This document shows, piece after piece, positions 8,323-17,015 of a DNA stretch of 64,000 nt. The notes under the pieces are model-generated. The model was not told the origin of the DNA, ran no database searches, and was given only the letters and a program-made list of their open reading frames with translations. Both the position numbers and the translations under genes were made by a program. Source of the stretch: an uncultured Lachnospiraceae bacterium (GTDB lineage Bacteria; Bacillota; Clostridia; Lachnospirales; Lachnospiraceae); the NCBI GenBank assembly GCA_946623875.1, contig CAMORO010000003.1, positions 1 to 64,000 on the forward strand, written 5' to 3'. Every line of letters begins with the position of its first letter. Positions within the stretch are counted from its first letter, which is position 1.

Positions 8323-10524
8323 ATGTCTGAGATAAGGAAGCCGGTGACCGGAAAGGTTGCAAAGGTGCCGGTGATACTACAATTGGAAGCGCTTGAGTGC
8401 GGTGCGGCATGTCTTGCAATGATACTTGCCTACTACGGAAAGTGGGTGCCGCTTGAAAAGGTCAGGGTTGACTGCGGAGTGTCGCGCGACGGCTCCAATG
8501 CGAAGAACATCATGCTGGCTGCGAGAAATTACCGCCTGCATGCGCAGGGATACAGGTTTGAGATCGATGATCTGAAAAAAGAAGGAGAATTCCCCTGTAT
8601 CATTTTCTGGGAGTTCAATCATTTTGTTGTTCTTGACGGATTTAAGAAGGATAAGGCGGTTATCAACGACCCTGCAAGAGGGGTAGTGGAGCTGTCGATG
8701 GAGGATTTCGACAAGGGATTTACCGGTGTATGCATATTCTTTGAACCTGAAGAGGGATTTGAACGCGGAGGGAAGAAGAAGAGCATATTCGAATTTGCCG
8801 GGAAGCAGCTTAAGGGAACCGGCGCCGTTATGGCCTTTACCGTTATTGTTTCACTTATATGTGCGATAACCGGAGTCATTAATCCGATATTTGCCAAGAT
8901 ATTTATCGACAGATTTCTTGCCGGTAGAAACAGGGACTGGTTAGTGCCTTTTTTTATTTTTCTGATAGTCTTCGCAGTTATGCAGATAGTTCTTTCGGGA
9001 ATGCAGGCAATATATAATCTGAGGATACAGGGCAAGCTTGCGATAAAGGCGAATGCGCGTTACATGTGGCATGTTCTCAGGATGCCGGTCGAATTTTTTA
9101 CACAGCGTCATGCCGAGGATATCGCCATCAGGAAGAAAGACAATGAGATACTCGCAGCTACGCTTATCAATACACTTGCACCTACGGTCCTTGATCTTTT
9201 AATGATGATAGTTTACCTTACCGTCATACTTAAGTACAGTGTAATGCTGACTGCAGTAGGACTTGTGGGTATGGCAATAAATATATTTGTAAGTCAGTAT
9301 ATTTCCGCGAAGCGCGTTAATATATCACGCGTTCAGATGAGGGATGCCGCCAAGCTGGCCGCTACAACCGTTTCGGGAATAGAGATGATGGAGACTATCA
9401 AATCGAGCGGGGCGGAAAACGGCTTTTTCGAGAAATGGGCCGGATTTCAGGCATCGGTAAACAGTAATACCGTTAAGGAGATCAAGCTGAACAGTTATTA
9501 CGGTCTGATCCCTCTGGTCGTTAATGTTTTTGTTAATACAACAATACTCGGAACAGGATTGTATCTTATCATGAAGGGGCATTTCACGGTTGGTATGCTG
9601 TATTCGTTTCAGGCCATGCTGACACAGTTTATGGCTCCTGTTATGGCGATGTCCGATACCGGTACGATAATCCGTGAAATGCGTGTCGATATGGAGCGCA
9701 TAGATGATGTCATCGAATATCCGGTTGATGTTGAGTATGATGAGAGTGATACAGCGGACTCGGGTCATGATGACAGTACGGATGACAGTGAAAGCTTCAG
9801 TAAGCTTTCCGGGCAGGTCGAACTTAAGGATGTTACTTTCGGATACTCAAGGCTTTCACCGCCTCTTATAGAGAATTTTTCAATGAAGGTGGAACCGGGA
9901 CAGAAGGTAGCTTTCGTCGGCGCTTCGGGTTGCGGTAAATCCACACTTTCGAAGCTTATATCGGGATTGTATAAGCCATGGAGCGGCGAGGTACTGTTTG
10001 ACGGCAAGCCTATGGAGGATATCAACAGAAGTGTGTTTACAGGTTCGCTTGCGGTTGTGGATCAGGAGATAACCCTGTTTGAGGATACGCTGGCAAACAA
10101 TATCAAGATGTGGGACAGCTCCATCGAAGATTTTGAAATGATACTGGCTGCACGCGATGCCAGTCTTCATGATGATATCCTTCAGCGCGAAGGAGGCTAT
10201 AAGTACAGGATGATAGCCGACGGGCGTGATTTCTCGGGAGGACAGCGCCAGAGGATCGAGATAGCAAGGGTGCTTGCACAGGATCCAACCGTGATCATCA
10301 TGGATGAGGCTACCAGTGCACTGGATGCAGCCACTGAATATGAGGTGGTAAAGTCAATTACCGCCAGAGGCATAACCTGTATAGTCATAGCTCACAGGCT
10401 GTCGACGATACGTGACTGTGATGAGATAATAGTGATGGACCATGGAAAGGTTGTTGAGAGGGGAACCCATGATGAGCTTATCAACATGCATGGTAAGTAT
10501 GAGGAATTAATAACGTCGGAGTAG
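8323..10524 (+). CDS. NHLM-type peptidase-containing ABC exporter (C39 peptidase / TM / ATPase)
   Basis: This 733-residue protein has the standard three-part build of double-glycine peptide exporters. Residues 15-140 are a C39 peptidase with Q20, catalytic C26 (in LECGAACLAM), H100 (NHFVVLDGF) and D116 (NDPARG), all present. A six-helix exporter domain spans about 160-450. The ATPase domain has Walker A GASGCGKST, signature FSGGQRQR, Walker B VIIMDEATSALD and an AHRLST switch. It should cleave leaders after Gly-Gly and export the peptide; two such precursors are encoded downstream. An acidic linker (DESDTADSGHDDSTDD) separates the TM and ATPase parts. The sequence fits the first ABC protein of NHLM (nitrile-hydratase/Nif11 leader) microcin systems. 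It lies 19 bp before its partner exporter. Confidence 0.88.
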   Translation: MSEIRKPVTGKVAKVPVILQLEALECGAACLAMILAYYGKWVPLEKVRVDCGVSRDGSNAKNIMLAARNYRLHAQGYRFEIDDLKKEGEFPCIIFWEFNHFVVLDGFKKDKAVINDPARGVVELSMEDFDKGFTGVCIFFEPEEGFERGGKKKSIFEFAGKQLKGTGAVMAFTVIVSLICAITGVINPIFAKIFIDRFLAGRNRDWLVPFFIFLIVFAVMQIVLSGMQAIYNLRIQGKLAIKANARYMWHVLRMPVEFFTQRHAEDIAIRKKDNEILAATLINTLAPTVLDLLMMIVYLTVILKYSVMLTAVGLVGMAINIFVSQYISAKRVNISRVQMRDAAKLAATTVSGIEMMETIKSSGAENGFFEKWAGFQASVNSNTVKEIKLNSYYGLIPLVVNVFVNTTILGTGLYLIMKGHFTVGMLYSFQAMLTQFMAPVMAMSDTGTIIREMRVDMERIDDVIEYPVDVEYDESDTADSGHDDSTDDSESFSKLSGQVELKDVTFGYSRLSPPLIENFSMKVEPGQKVAFVGASGCGKSTLSKLISGLYKPWSGEVLFDGKPMEDINRSVFTGSLAVVDQEITLFEDTLANNIKMWDSSIEDFEMILAARDASLHDDILQREGGYKYRMIADGRDFSGGQRQRIEIARVLAQDPTVIIMDEATSALDAATEYEVVKSITARGITCIVIAHRLSTIRDCDEIIVMDHGKVVERGTHDELINMHGKYEELITSE

Positions 10525-10542
10525 GACAGGAAACACAGATAA

Positions 10543-12714
10543 ATGAGTTGGTTTGAAGAACAGATTAAGCTAAGGACCAGAAGTGATGACGAAATGTTTA
10601 CCGATGCAGTAGCGAGAATGGTGAACATAGTCAGTACGGAGAAGATAGCGGTAGGAATGTCCGGGGATGGTAAGTTCCGGGGTGAAGCCATCGAGGACAT
10701 ACTAAAATATTATCACGTTAAGGTTCAGGAGATCCCTGAAGAGATAACGGATATGGAAGATGCGCTTGAGTACCTGTTAAGACCTTCGGGACTGATGAGA
10801 AGGCCGGTAAAGCTGACCGAAGGCTGGCACAGGGATGCTGTCGGAGCCATGCTCGGCAGTAAAAAGGGAGGCGGGATCGTCGCGATCATTCCCGGCATTG
10901 CAGGAGGATATTATTACAGGGATTATACAACCGGAGAGTCAAAAAGGATAACTGCCCGGGTTGAAAAGGAGCTCGATGAAAATGCCATTTGCTTCTACAG
11001 GCCTTTTCCGCTCCGCAGTATAGGTTTTAAAGATGTTGTTATGTTCATGATGGGTTCATTAAGACCCAGGGATTATGTCCTGATCATTGGCGCGACATTG
11101 TGCTCTGTCCTGATCGGAATGACCGCCCCGATGATAACGAAATATCTGTACGGAACGGTGCTTGATTACTCGAGTACCGCATTACTTATAGCAGCGATGA
11201 TAACCTTTACGTGTGCGGGACTTGTATTGAACCTGCTGGAAGTGATCAAGGTCCTTGTTAATTCGAATGTAACGGCCAGGATTGGCCTTGAATTGGAAAG
11301 TGCGATGATGATGAGGGTATTGTCGCTTCCGGTTAATTTCTTCAGGGATTACAGTGCGGGTGAGCTTGCAGGCCGTATAGGAAATGTAAATGTGATATGC
11401 AATACTGTATTTAATTCTGTTCTCTCGATCGGACTTACATCAATATTCTCGCTTGTTTATATATTTCAGGTTATCAAATATGCACCTGCGCTGGTCGCGC
11501 CTTCCATGGCGGTCACCGTTGCCACCTTTGTCATAACTACGGTGACGGCTCTGTGGCAGATGAGCATTACAGAGAATCAGCTTCGTGAATCAAACAGGGA
11601 AGACGGTATGGTATATGCTCTGATAAGCGGCGTGGCCAAGCTGAAAAATGCCGGCGCCGAGAAGAGGGCATTTGCCAAGTGGAGTGAACAGTATTCCAAG
11701 GCTGCCCGGTATATGTACAGTCCGCCGATGTTCTTAAGGCTAAGCTCGACATTTGTTCTGGCAGTGACTCTTATCGGTACTGTAGTAATGTATTACAATG
11801 CTGTAAAGAGCGGGGTGAGTATGCCGGATTATATGGCGTTTACCGGTGCCTACGGTCTGATGAGCGGTGCCTTTGTTGCTCTTTCCTCTATCGCGGTAAT
11901 GATAGCGCAGATACGTCCGGTACACAAGCTTATCAAGCCGGTATTCGACACTGCTCCTGAGGTTGACGGAACCAGACCCGTGGTGACTGATCTGAAGGGC
12001 GGGATAGAGCTCAATAACATATCATTCAGATACGATGACAATATGCCGAATGTACTGGATAATATCTCCCTTAAGATTAAGCCCGGACAGTATGTGGCTA
12101 TAGTCGGAAAGACAGGCTGCGGTAAATCAACACTCATGCGTATCCTGCTTGGTTTTGAGAAGCCGCAGAAGGGCGCTGTTTATTATGACGGTAAGGATAT
12201 CTCGGGGATCGATCTTAAATCTCTGCGAAGGAATATCGGAGTGGTGATGCAGAACAGTAATCTTTTTCAGGGAGATATTTACAGCAATATCACTATATCC
12301 GCACCGCTGGCTACTCTGGATGATGCATGGGAAGCTGCCGAAATGGCGGGAATGGCAGATGATATAAGAAATATGCCCATGGGAATGAATACCATCATAT
12401 CAGAGGGTCAGGGAGGTATTTCCGGAGGACAGAAGCAGAGGCTCATGATAGCAAGAGCCATCGCGCCCAAGCCCAGGATACTTATGTTTGATGAGGCGAC
12501 TTCGGCTCTTGATAATATCACACAGAAGAAGGTATCGGAGTCCCTGGATTCACTGAAATGTACGAGAATAGTCATTGCTCACCGACTGTCCACGATCCGT
12601 CACTGCGACAGGATAATTGTACTTGACGGCGGGAAGATAATTGAGGACGGTACTTTTGACGAGCTGATCGCCATGAACGGTTTCTTTACGGATCTTGTCA
12701 GGCGGCAGATGTAA
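10543..12714 (+). CDS. NHLM-type ABC exporter, second subunit
   Basis: A 723-residue ABC exporter half-transporter with an N-terminal cytoplasmic region of about 160 residues that is not a C39 peptidase. This is the hallmark of the second ABC protein in NHLM export systems. TM helices span about 180-440. The ATPase domain has Walker A GKTGCGKST, signature ISGGQKQR, Walker B ILMFDEATSALD and an AHRLST switch, all intact. It probably pairs with the peptidase-bearing exporter just upstream as a heterodimer. The stop is followed by an A-rich stretch and then the promoter of the two precursor genes, so exporter and cargo can be expressed at different levels. Confidence 0.87.
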   Translation: MSWFEEQIKLRTRSDDEMFTDAVARMVNIVSTEKIAVGMSGDGKFRGEAIEDILKYYHVKVQEIPEEITDMEDALEYLLRPSGLMRRPVKLTEGWHRDAVGAMLGSKKGGGIVAIIPGIAGGYYYRDYTTGESKRITARVEKELDENAICFYRPFPLRSIGFKDVVMFMMGSLRPRDYVLIIGATLCSVLIGMTAPMITKYLYGTVLDYSSTALLIAAMITFTCAGLVLNLLEVIKVLVNSNVTARIGLELESAMMMRVLSLPVNFFRDYSAGELAGRIGNVNVICNTVFNSVLSIGLTSIFSLVYIFQVIKYAPALVAPSMAVTVATFVITTVTALWQMSITENQLRESNREDGMVYALISGVAKLKNAGAEKRAFAKWSEQYSKAARYMYSPPMFLRLSSTFVLAVTLIGTVVMYYNAVKSGVSMPDYMAFTGAYGLMSGAFVALSSIAVMIAQIRPVHKLIKPVFDTAPEVDGTRPVVTDLKGGIELNNISFRYDDNMPNVLDNISLKIKPGQYVAIVGKTGCGKSTLMRILLGFEKPQKGAVYYDGKDISGIDLKSLRRNIGVVMQNSNLFQGDIYSNITISAPLATLDDAWEAAEMAGMADDIRNMPMGMNTIISEGQGGISGGQKQRLMIARAIAPKPRILMFDEATSALDNITQKKVSESLDSLKCTRIVIAHRLSTIRHCDRIIVLDGGKIIEDGTFDELIAMNGFFTDLVRRQM

Positions 12715-12731
12715 AAAAATTGAAAAAAATA

Positions 12732-12760
12732 TTGCCATTTGGTTTTTTGATTCGTATAAA
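12732..12760 (+). promoter_or_regulatory. Promoter of the double-glycine peptide genes
   Basis: TTGCCA and TATAAA are separated by exactly 17 bp, ending 34 bp before the first precursor. A dedicated strong promoter fits the need for more cargo than exporter. Confidence 0.65.
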
Positions 12761-12793
12761 TATACAGAAAGGCGAAAACAGGAGGTTACTTTT

Positions 12794-13066
12794 ATGAATA
12801 AGAATATAGAACATCTTGCATTGGATGATGAATTACTTAAGGACGTAAACGGTGGCATACAGCAGAAGAAGGGGAATGAGGATCTGAGAAGAGTCAAGTG
12901 CAGGACTTGCGGTGAGGTCTTCATGGCCAATACAAAGGTTAAGCCGATCGTATGTCCGAGCTGCAACGAGGACTGTTCAGAGGAAAATCTGACGGCATCC
13001 AAGGTGAAGAAATCGACAGTCGCAAGCAATCCCGGTTCCGTCAATGTAACGGGCAGGGCAGTATAA
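12794..13066 (+). CDS. Double-glycine leader peptide precursor with zinc-ribbon-like core
   Basis: A 90-residue precursor. The leader ends LDDELLKDVNGG with Gly20-Gly21, matching what C39 peptidases recognise (hydrophobic residues at regular spacing before GG). The predicted mature peptide has 69 residues. It contains CRTC (36-39) and CPSC (54-57) 14 residues apart, plus C61, a zinc-ribbon-like arrangement rare in bacteriocin-type peptides. The tail is basic and serine/asparagine-rich. The ATG at 12794 was chosen because GGAGG lies 8 bp before it and the leader starts there. It shares its leader and ribosome-binding-site sequence (GGAGGTTAC) with the next gene. Function may be a bacteriocin, a signal or a metal-binding exported peptide; none can be assigned. 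Confidence 0.75.
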   Translation: MNKNIEHLALDDELLKDVNGGIQQKKGNEDLRRVKCRTCGEVFMANTKVKPIVCPSCNEDCSEENLTASKVKKSTVASNPGSVNVTGRAV

Positions 13067-13094
13067 TGAATACAGAGGAAGGGAGGTTACGGTT

Positions 13095-13349
13095 ATGTTG
13101 GAGAACAGTAAAGACAAATTACTTGATGATGCATTACTTGATGAGGTTAACGGAGGATTAAAGCTGGGTGGAGTATCTACGTTAGGGGTGGATCTTGTGC
13201 AAAGGGGCGATCCGGGCAGTGCACAGACTACGCAATATGATGAAAAAAAGAAATACAAAGCAAAGTTCATAGATAATGCCGCTGTCAGAAGTGTCGGGGA
13301 AAACAAGATAGTATCGGGCGGCAATTTTGACACAGGAGGCAGGTGCTGA
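13095..13349 (+). CDS. Second double-glycine leader peptide precursor
   Basis: An 84-residue precursor. The leader ends LDDALLDEVNGG with the Gly pair at 20-21, the same position as in the preceding gene, so both fit one peptidase. The mature part is 63 residues, glycine-rich at first (LKLGGVSTLGVD), then lysine-rich (DEKKKYKAK), ending FDTGGRC with a single terminal cysteine. GGAGGTTAC precedes the start, as in the upstream gene. The two cores are unrelated beyond the leader. No lanthipeptide, radical-SAM or cyclodehydratase gene is nearby, so an unmodified or disulfide-linked product is likely. A terminator follows directly. Confidence 0.75.
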   Translation: MLENSKDKLLDDALLDEVNGGLKLGGVSTLGVDLVQRGDPGSAQTTQYDEKKKYKAKFIDNAAVRSVGENKIVSGGNFDTGGRC

Positions 13350-13369
13350 TCTTTCATATATAGCTGATT

Positions 13370-13420
13370 ACGGGGACGCTGATCTGAAACAACCATCGGA
13401 TCATCGTCCCCGTTGTTTTA
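13370..13420 (+). terminator. Terminator after the peptide genes
   Basis: ACGGGGACG pairs with CGTCCCCGT (13405-13413), with an inner GATC/GATC pairing, followed by TTGTTTTA. It closes the export cassette. Confidence 0.75.
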
Positions 13421-13460
13421 TGTGAGTAACTATTCAGAACAGCACATATATTTTAAAATA

Positions 13461-13469
13461 TGTTATACT
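13461..13469 (+). promoter_or_regulatory. Extended -10 immediately before the first sensor kinase
   Basis: TGTTATACT ends 6 bp before the ATG at 13476. Initiation at the usual distance would begin at or next to the start codon, and no Shine-Dalgarno sequence is present, implying a leaderless mRNA. Confidence 0.5.
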
Positions 13470-13475
13470 AGCACC

Positions 13476-15260
13476 ATGAAAAAGATTTTTAACACGTTCA
13501 CCGGTCTGATGAACAACCTGACAATCTACAGAAAGCTGATATTCTTTTATGCCTTCTGCGTTATCCTGCCGATTATTGTAACGGACGGCATCATCATACA
13601 TATAATAAACCGTGATGAGAGGCAGAGGCAGGAGTATGAGCTTGACAACATCGCACAGGCGGTGGGAAACAGTGTCACCGATCTGTTTGATGATATCCTG
13701 GATACGACAAATGCGATATATCTGGACAGAGCTGTCAATGATTTTATCAGCAGGGAGTACGAAAAACCGTATGATTACTATTCCGCCAATTACAGGCTTC
13801 TGCGACAGTCTCTTGCAGGGAGTATATTCAACAATTCCGACTACAGTGTTACCATCTATACCGATAATCCGACGATCGTAAGCGGAGGGCGTTTCTGCTC
13901 CATCGGATCGATAGCCGGTACCGAATGGTATAAGGCATTTCGTGAGTCCAACGCCCCTATCTTCGAAACCTTCTATTACGGTGAGACGGGAGAGTATATT
14001 AAGTCAAGCAAGAGAGATATATGTCTTCTCCGTGCCATGAACAATTACGGTAATTTCAGGCGCGAGGTGATCATTAAGGCGGACATCAATTACAACGAGC
14101 TTGTGAAGTCGCTCAATGATATGAATTATCTTGCTACAGTCTATGTGTGCAGTGGTGATGTCATTCTCTTTTCAAATGATGATAAGACCGACATAAACGA
14201 GCCCTTTGCCACACTTACCGGAAGTGAGAGGATAGCGGCCGTATCGGATCTTGATCTGCACGGGTCAAAGCTTAAGGTGCTTGTGCTTGAACCCGATACG
14301 GGAATCCGGTTTTTCAGTAAGAAGAATATTCCGGTTTTTATTTTGCTTATTTTTATGAATCTGTTTCTTCCGGTGATTTTGGTTTACATAATCAACAAAT
14401 CTCTGACGGAACGGTTTGCGTTGCTGAATGCTTCTTTTGATAAGATCAAGGGAGAGGTGTCGCAGATAAAGGAAATAGAAGATATAGAGGGAAACGACGA
14501 AATAAGCAACCTTATGACCAATTATAATTTAATGGTACGTCGACTTAAGGAGCTTATCAAGACGGTATATGAAGACAGGCTTGAGAAGCAGGAAACCGAT
14601 ATAGCCAGGCAGCAGGCTGAACTGCTGGCTCTTCATTCCCAGATAAACCCGCATTTTTTGTTTAATGTACTTGAAAGTATCAGGATGCTCAGTCTTATCA
14701 GGAAGGAGAAGGAGATCGCGAGCATGATAGAGAAGCTTGCGATACTGGAGAGACAGAGTGTGGACTGGTCGAATGACTTTATCAGGCTTAAAGACGAGCT
14801 TAAGTTTGTCGAAGCATATCTGGACCTTCAGAAGCTGCGCTTTGAGGACAGGTTAAACTATAAGGTCAGCATTAAGAACGGTTGTGAGAATTATAACGTA
14901 CCGAAGCTTACACTTGAAACTTTCGTGGAAAACGCATGTGAACACGGCGTGGAGAATAAGTCGGTTCCCTGTTGGATATATATCCGTATATATGAACAGG
15001 ACGATACTCTGTTTCTGGAGGTCGAGGATACCGGCTCCGGAATGGATGAGAGTGCTGTAGAGGCACTGAACAAAAGGATGCGTGACTGCAGGATCTCCGA
15101 TCTTAAAGAGGGTAAGAGGGTCGGTATTATAAATGCCTGTCTCAGGCTTAAGATGATAACCGGTGACAGGGCAGTGTTCAATGTCGACAGCACAAAGGGA
15201 GTCGGTACGGTATTCCTGATAGGTATCCCTGCTGATACATTGGAGACGTCGGCATTTTGA
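13476..15260 (+). CDS. YesM-type sensor histidine kinase, cassette 1
   Basis: A 594-residue membrane kinase. TM1 is at about 20-42. An exported double-Cache-like sensor runs to about 275 and contains the segment SDYSVTIYTDNPTIVSGG. TM2 is at about 285-310, then a HAMP-like linker. The kinase core shows the HisKA-type motif SQINPHFLFNVLESIRM (phospho-accepting His) and an ATPase lid with ENACEHGVE and DTGSGMD. Members work with YesN-type AraC regulators to control polysaccharide ABC importers; the partner lies 40 bp downstream. The ATG at 13476 replaces an upstream start at 13413 that would lie inside the terminator. It is about 50% identical by eye to the kinase at 21240. Confidence 0.9.
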   Translation: MKKIFNTFTGLMNNLTIYRKLIFFYAFCVILPIIVTDGIIIHIINRDERQRQEYELDNIAQAVGNSVTDLFDDILDTTNAIYLDRAVNDFISREYEKPYDYYSANYRLLRQSLAGSIFNNSDYSVTIYTDNPTIVSGGRFCSIGSIAGTEWYKAFRESNAPIFETFYYGETGEYIKSSKRDICLLRAMNNYGNFRREVIIKADINYNELVKSLNDMNYLATVYVCSGDVILFSNDDKTDINEPFATLTGSERIAAVSDLDLHGSKLKVLVLEPDTGIRFFSKKNIPVFILLIFMNLFLPVILVYIINKSLTERFALLNASFDKIKGEVSQIKEIEDIEGNDEISNLMTNYNLMVRRLKELIKTVYEDRLEKQETDIARQQAELLALHSQINPHFLFNVLESIRMLSLIRKEKEIASMIEKLAILERQSVDWSNDFIRLKDELKFVEAYLDLQKLRFEDRLNYKVSIKNGCENYNVPKLTLETFVENACEHGVENKSVPCWIYIRIYEQDDTLFLEVEDTGSGMDESAVEALNKRMRDCRISDLKEGKRVGIINACLRLKMITGDRAVFNVDSTKGVGTVFLIGIPADTLETSAF

Positions 15261-15300
15261 ACCCGCAAAGACAGATAGCAGACAGAACAGAGGTAGAGTA

Positions 15301-16896
15301 ATGTATAAGGTAATGCTTGTGGATGATGAGCCGCTGATACTGAGGGGTATGTCCGTGGTGATAGACTGGGAGGACAGGGGCTTTGAGATAGTAAAGAGTG
15401 CGGCCAACGGGCGTGAGGCCTATGATTTTCTTAAGGACAATGAGGTCGATCTCATAATAGCCGATATCAAGATGCCCGAAATGAACGGGCTGGAGCTTAT
15501 CAGGCGTATCCGCGAGGAAGGGGTGTCCGATGCGTATTACGTCATACTCAGCGGTTATAATGATTTCGAATATGCAAGGCAGGCCATACGGTATTCGTGT
15601 ATGGATTATCTGCTTAAGCCTATTGACAGTGACCGGCTTATTGAGATACTGGATCAGGTTACGGAGTCGATCCATGAAAGGATGAAGCTGGTTAAAGACA
15701 GGGAAACGATAGAAGATGCATATTTTAAGCAGAGTATGATCGCATTGATGTGCGGCAGGTATGACGAGGATGATGAGGCATATGTTAAGAAGGAACTGGG
15801 CATTGGAAAGGAGAAATGCCGGTTCCTGATAGCTTCTGTTGACAATACGGAATCCCTCGAGGATATGGATGATGAGGAGATAAAGGAGATAAGGGATGCG
15901 CTCAGCCTTGCCGCGGAGGAGTATATCGGGAATCCTTCCTGTATTGTAAGAGATGCGTTTGATTATCTGGAGGATCATGAGATAGGTATCGTGATCCGGG
16001 ATGGTCTTACAAGTGCTTCCCGTATGACAGAGCACGAATATCTGGACGGGCTGTGTGACGTGCTTAATAAGGACATTGATGCCGGCGTGGTACTTCTGGC
16101 GGGTAAGAATGTCGATGATATATCCAGGCTTTCAAGATCCTACAGCAATGCATGTGTGCTGCGTCCATTCAGGGGCTTCAGCAATGAGAAGAGGATCTAT
16201 TACTATGAGGAGGAGGTCTCGGCCCCGCACAATAATGTTGTCCTTCTCAAGCAGAGTCTTGATGAACTTATAACGGCGATAGAGCAGAATGATATTACAA
16301 GGATAAACGGAAGCGTCGACACCCTGTATATGGAAATGGAGAGAGCAGGTCTTAATACGGATATGCGTTCGATGAACTTAAATTATCTGATCTTTCAGCT
16401 TATACATCTTGCGGTTGAGCAGGATGAAACAGTCGATCAGGAGGAGATACTGCATTATATCAGTGAGAATGCTTTCGATGCGACTGTTACCCGCGGCGGC
16501 CGGACACACCTTAAGAGGTTTGCCCTTTCTTACGCAGAATACCTGATACAGTTAAGAAGAAATGTATCGAGGGGGCTGCTTGCCGAGATAGAAAGAGAGA
16601 TCAGGAACAATTACGCCGAGAATCTGACGTTGCGTGAGCTCAGCAGGAAATATTATGTCAACTCATCGTACCTTGGCCAGACATTCAAAAAGAAATACGG
16701 ACAGTCCTTCAAGGACTATCTGTGCTCTGTGCGTATTGACGAAGCTGCCAAGCAGCTGCTCTCGACAGATGAGAAGATAGCCAATATAGCGGAAAATGTC
16801 GGATACAGGGATCCGGACTATTTTCTGCTGAAGTTTACGCAGGTTATGGGCATCTCACCGGCAAAGTACCGGAAGAACGGTGGAATGTTAACTTGA
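15301..16896 (+). CDS. YesN-type AraC response regulator, cassette 1
   Basis: A 531-residue regulator. The receiver domain spans 1-120, with D8-D9, phospho-acceptor D55 (IIADIKMPEMNG) and a conserved lysine in LLKPID. A middle region of about 180 residues follows. The shared linker LDELITAIEQND runs to about 425, then two AraC helix-turn-helix motifs (NLTLRELSRKYYVNSSYLGQTF and IANIAENVGYRDPDYF). When phosphorylated by the upstream kinase it should activate the ABC importer genes that follow. Direct repeats suited to AraC proteins lie at 16898-16928. The middle region is what the paralogue at 23069 lacks. Confidence 0.9.
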   Translation: MYKVMLVDDEPLILRGMSVVIDWEDRGFEIVKSAANGREAYDFLKDNEVDLIIADIKMPEMNGLELIRRIREEGVSDAYYVILSGYNDFEYARQAIRYSCMDYLLKPIDSDRLIEILDQVTESIHERMKLVKDRETIEDAYFKQSMIALMCGRYDEDDEAYVKKELGIGKEKCRFLIASVDNTESLEDMDDEEIKEIRDALSLAAEEYIGNPSCIVRDAFDYLEDHEIGIVIRDGLTSASRMTEHEYLDGLCDVLNKDIDAGVVLLAGKNVDDISRLSRSYSNACVLRPFRGFSNEKRIYYYEEEVSAPHNNVVLLKQSLDELITAIEQNDITRINGSVDTLYMEMERAGLNTDMRSMNLNYLIFQLIHLAVEQDETVDQEEILHYISENAFDATVTRGGRTHLKRFALSYAEYLIQLRRNVSRGLLAEIEREIRNNYAENLTLRELSRKYYVNSSYLGQTFKKKYGQSFKDYLCSVRIDEAAKQLLSTDEKIANIAENVGYRDPDYFLLKFTQVMGISPAKYRKNGGMLT

Positions 16897-16897
16897 T

Positions 16898-16955
16898 TTT
16901 TTAGGGTTTTTAGTTGAGTTTTTAGGGTGAACCCGGTAAAGGGATTTTTTATAAT
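16898..16955 (+). promoter_or_regulatory. 21-bp-spaced direct repeats and promoter before importer 1
   Basis: TTTTTAGGGT occurs at 16898-16907 and again at 16919-16928, a 21-bp period that puts both copies on one face of the helix, as AraC-family dimers prefer. TATAAT follows at 16950-16955 with a poor -35 (TGAACC, 16-bp spacer), suggesting an activator-dependent promoter. Confidence 0.5.
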
Positions 16956-16999
16956 GCAGTAGTAAGGATTTGCAGACGCATCTTTACACTGCATTTTTT
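16955..16999 (+). terminator. Terminator of the kinase-regulator transcript overlapping the importer promoter
   Basis: TGCAGT-A-GTAAGGAT pairs with ATCTTTAC-ACTGCA (one bulge, one wobble), followed by six T. The left arm begins at the -10 of the importer promoter, so only upstream transcripts would contain the full hairpin. Confidence 0.6.
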
Positions 17000-17015
17000 A
17001 TATGTTCAGGAAAGG

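Noticed and set aside
16927-16941. Catabolite-responsive (cre) site TGAACCCGGTAAAG-like before importer 1
   Set aside because: Three mismatches to the consensus, including the terminal CA, make it no better than chance.
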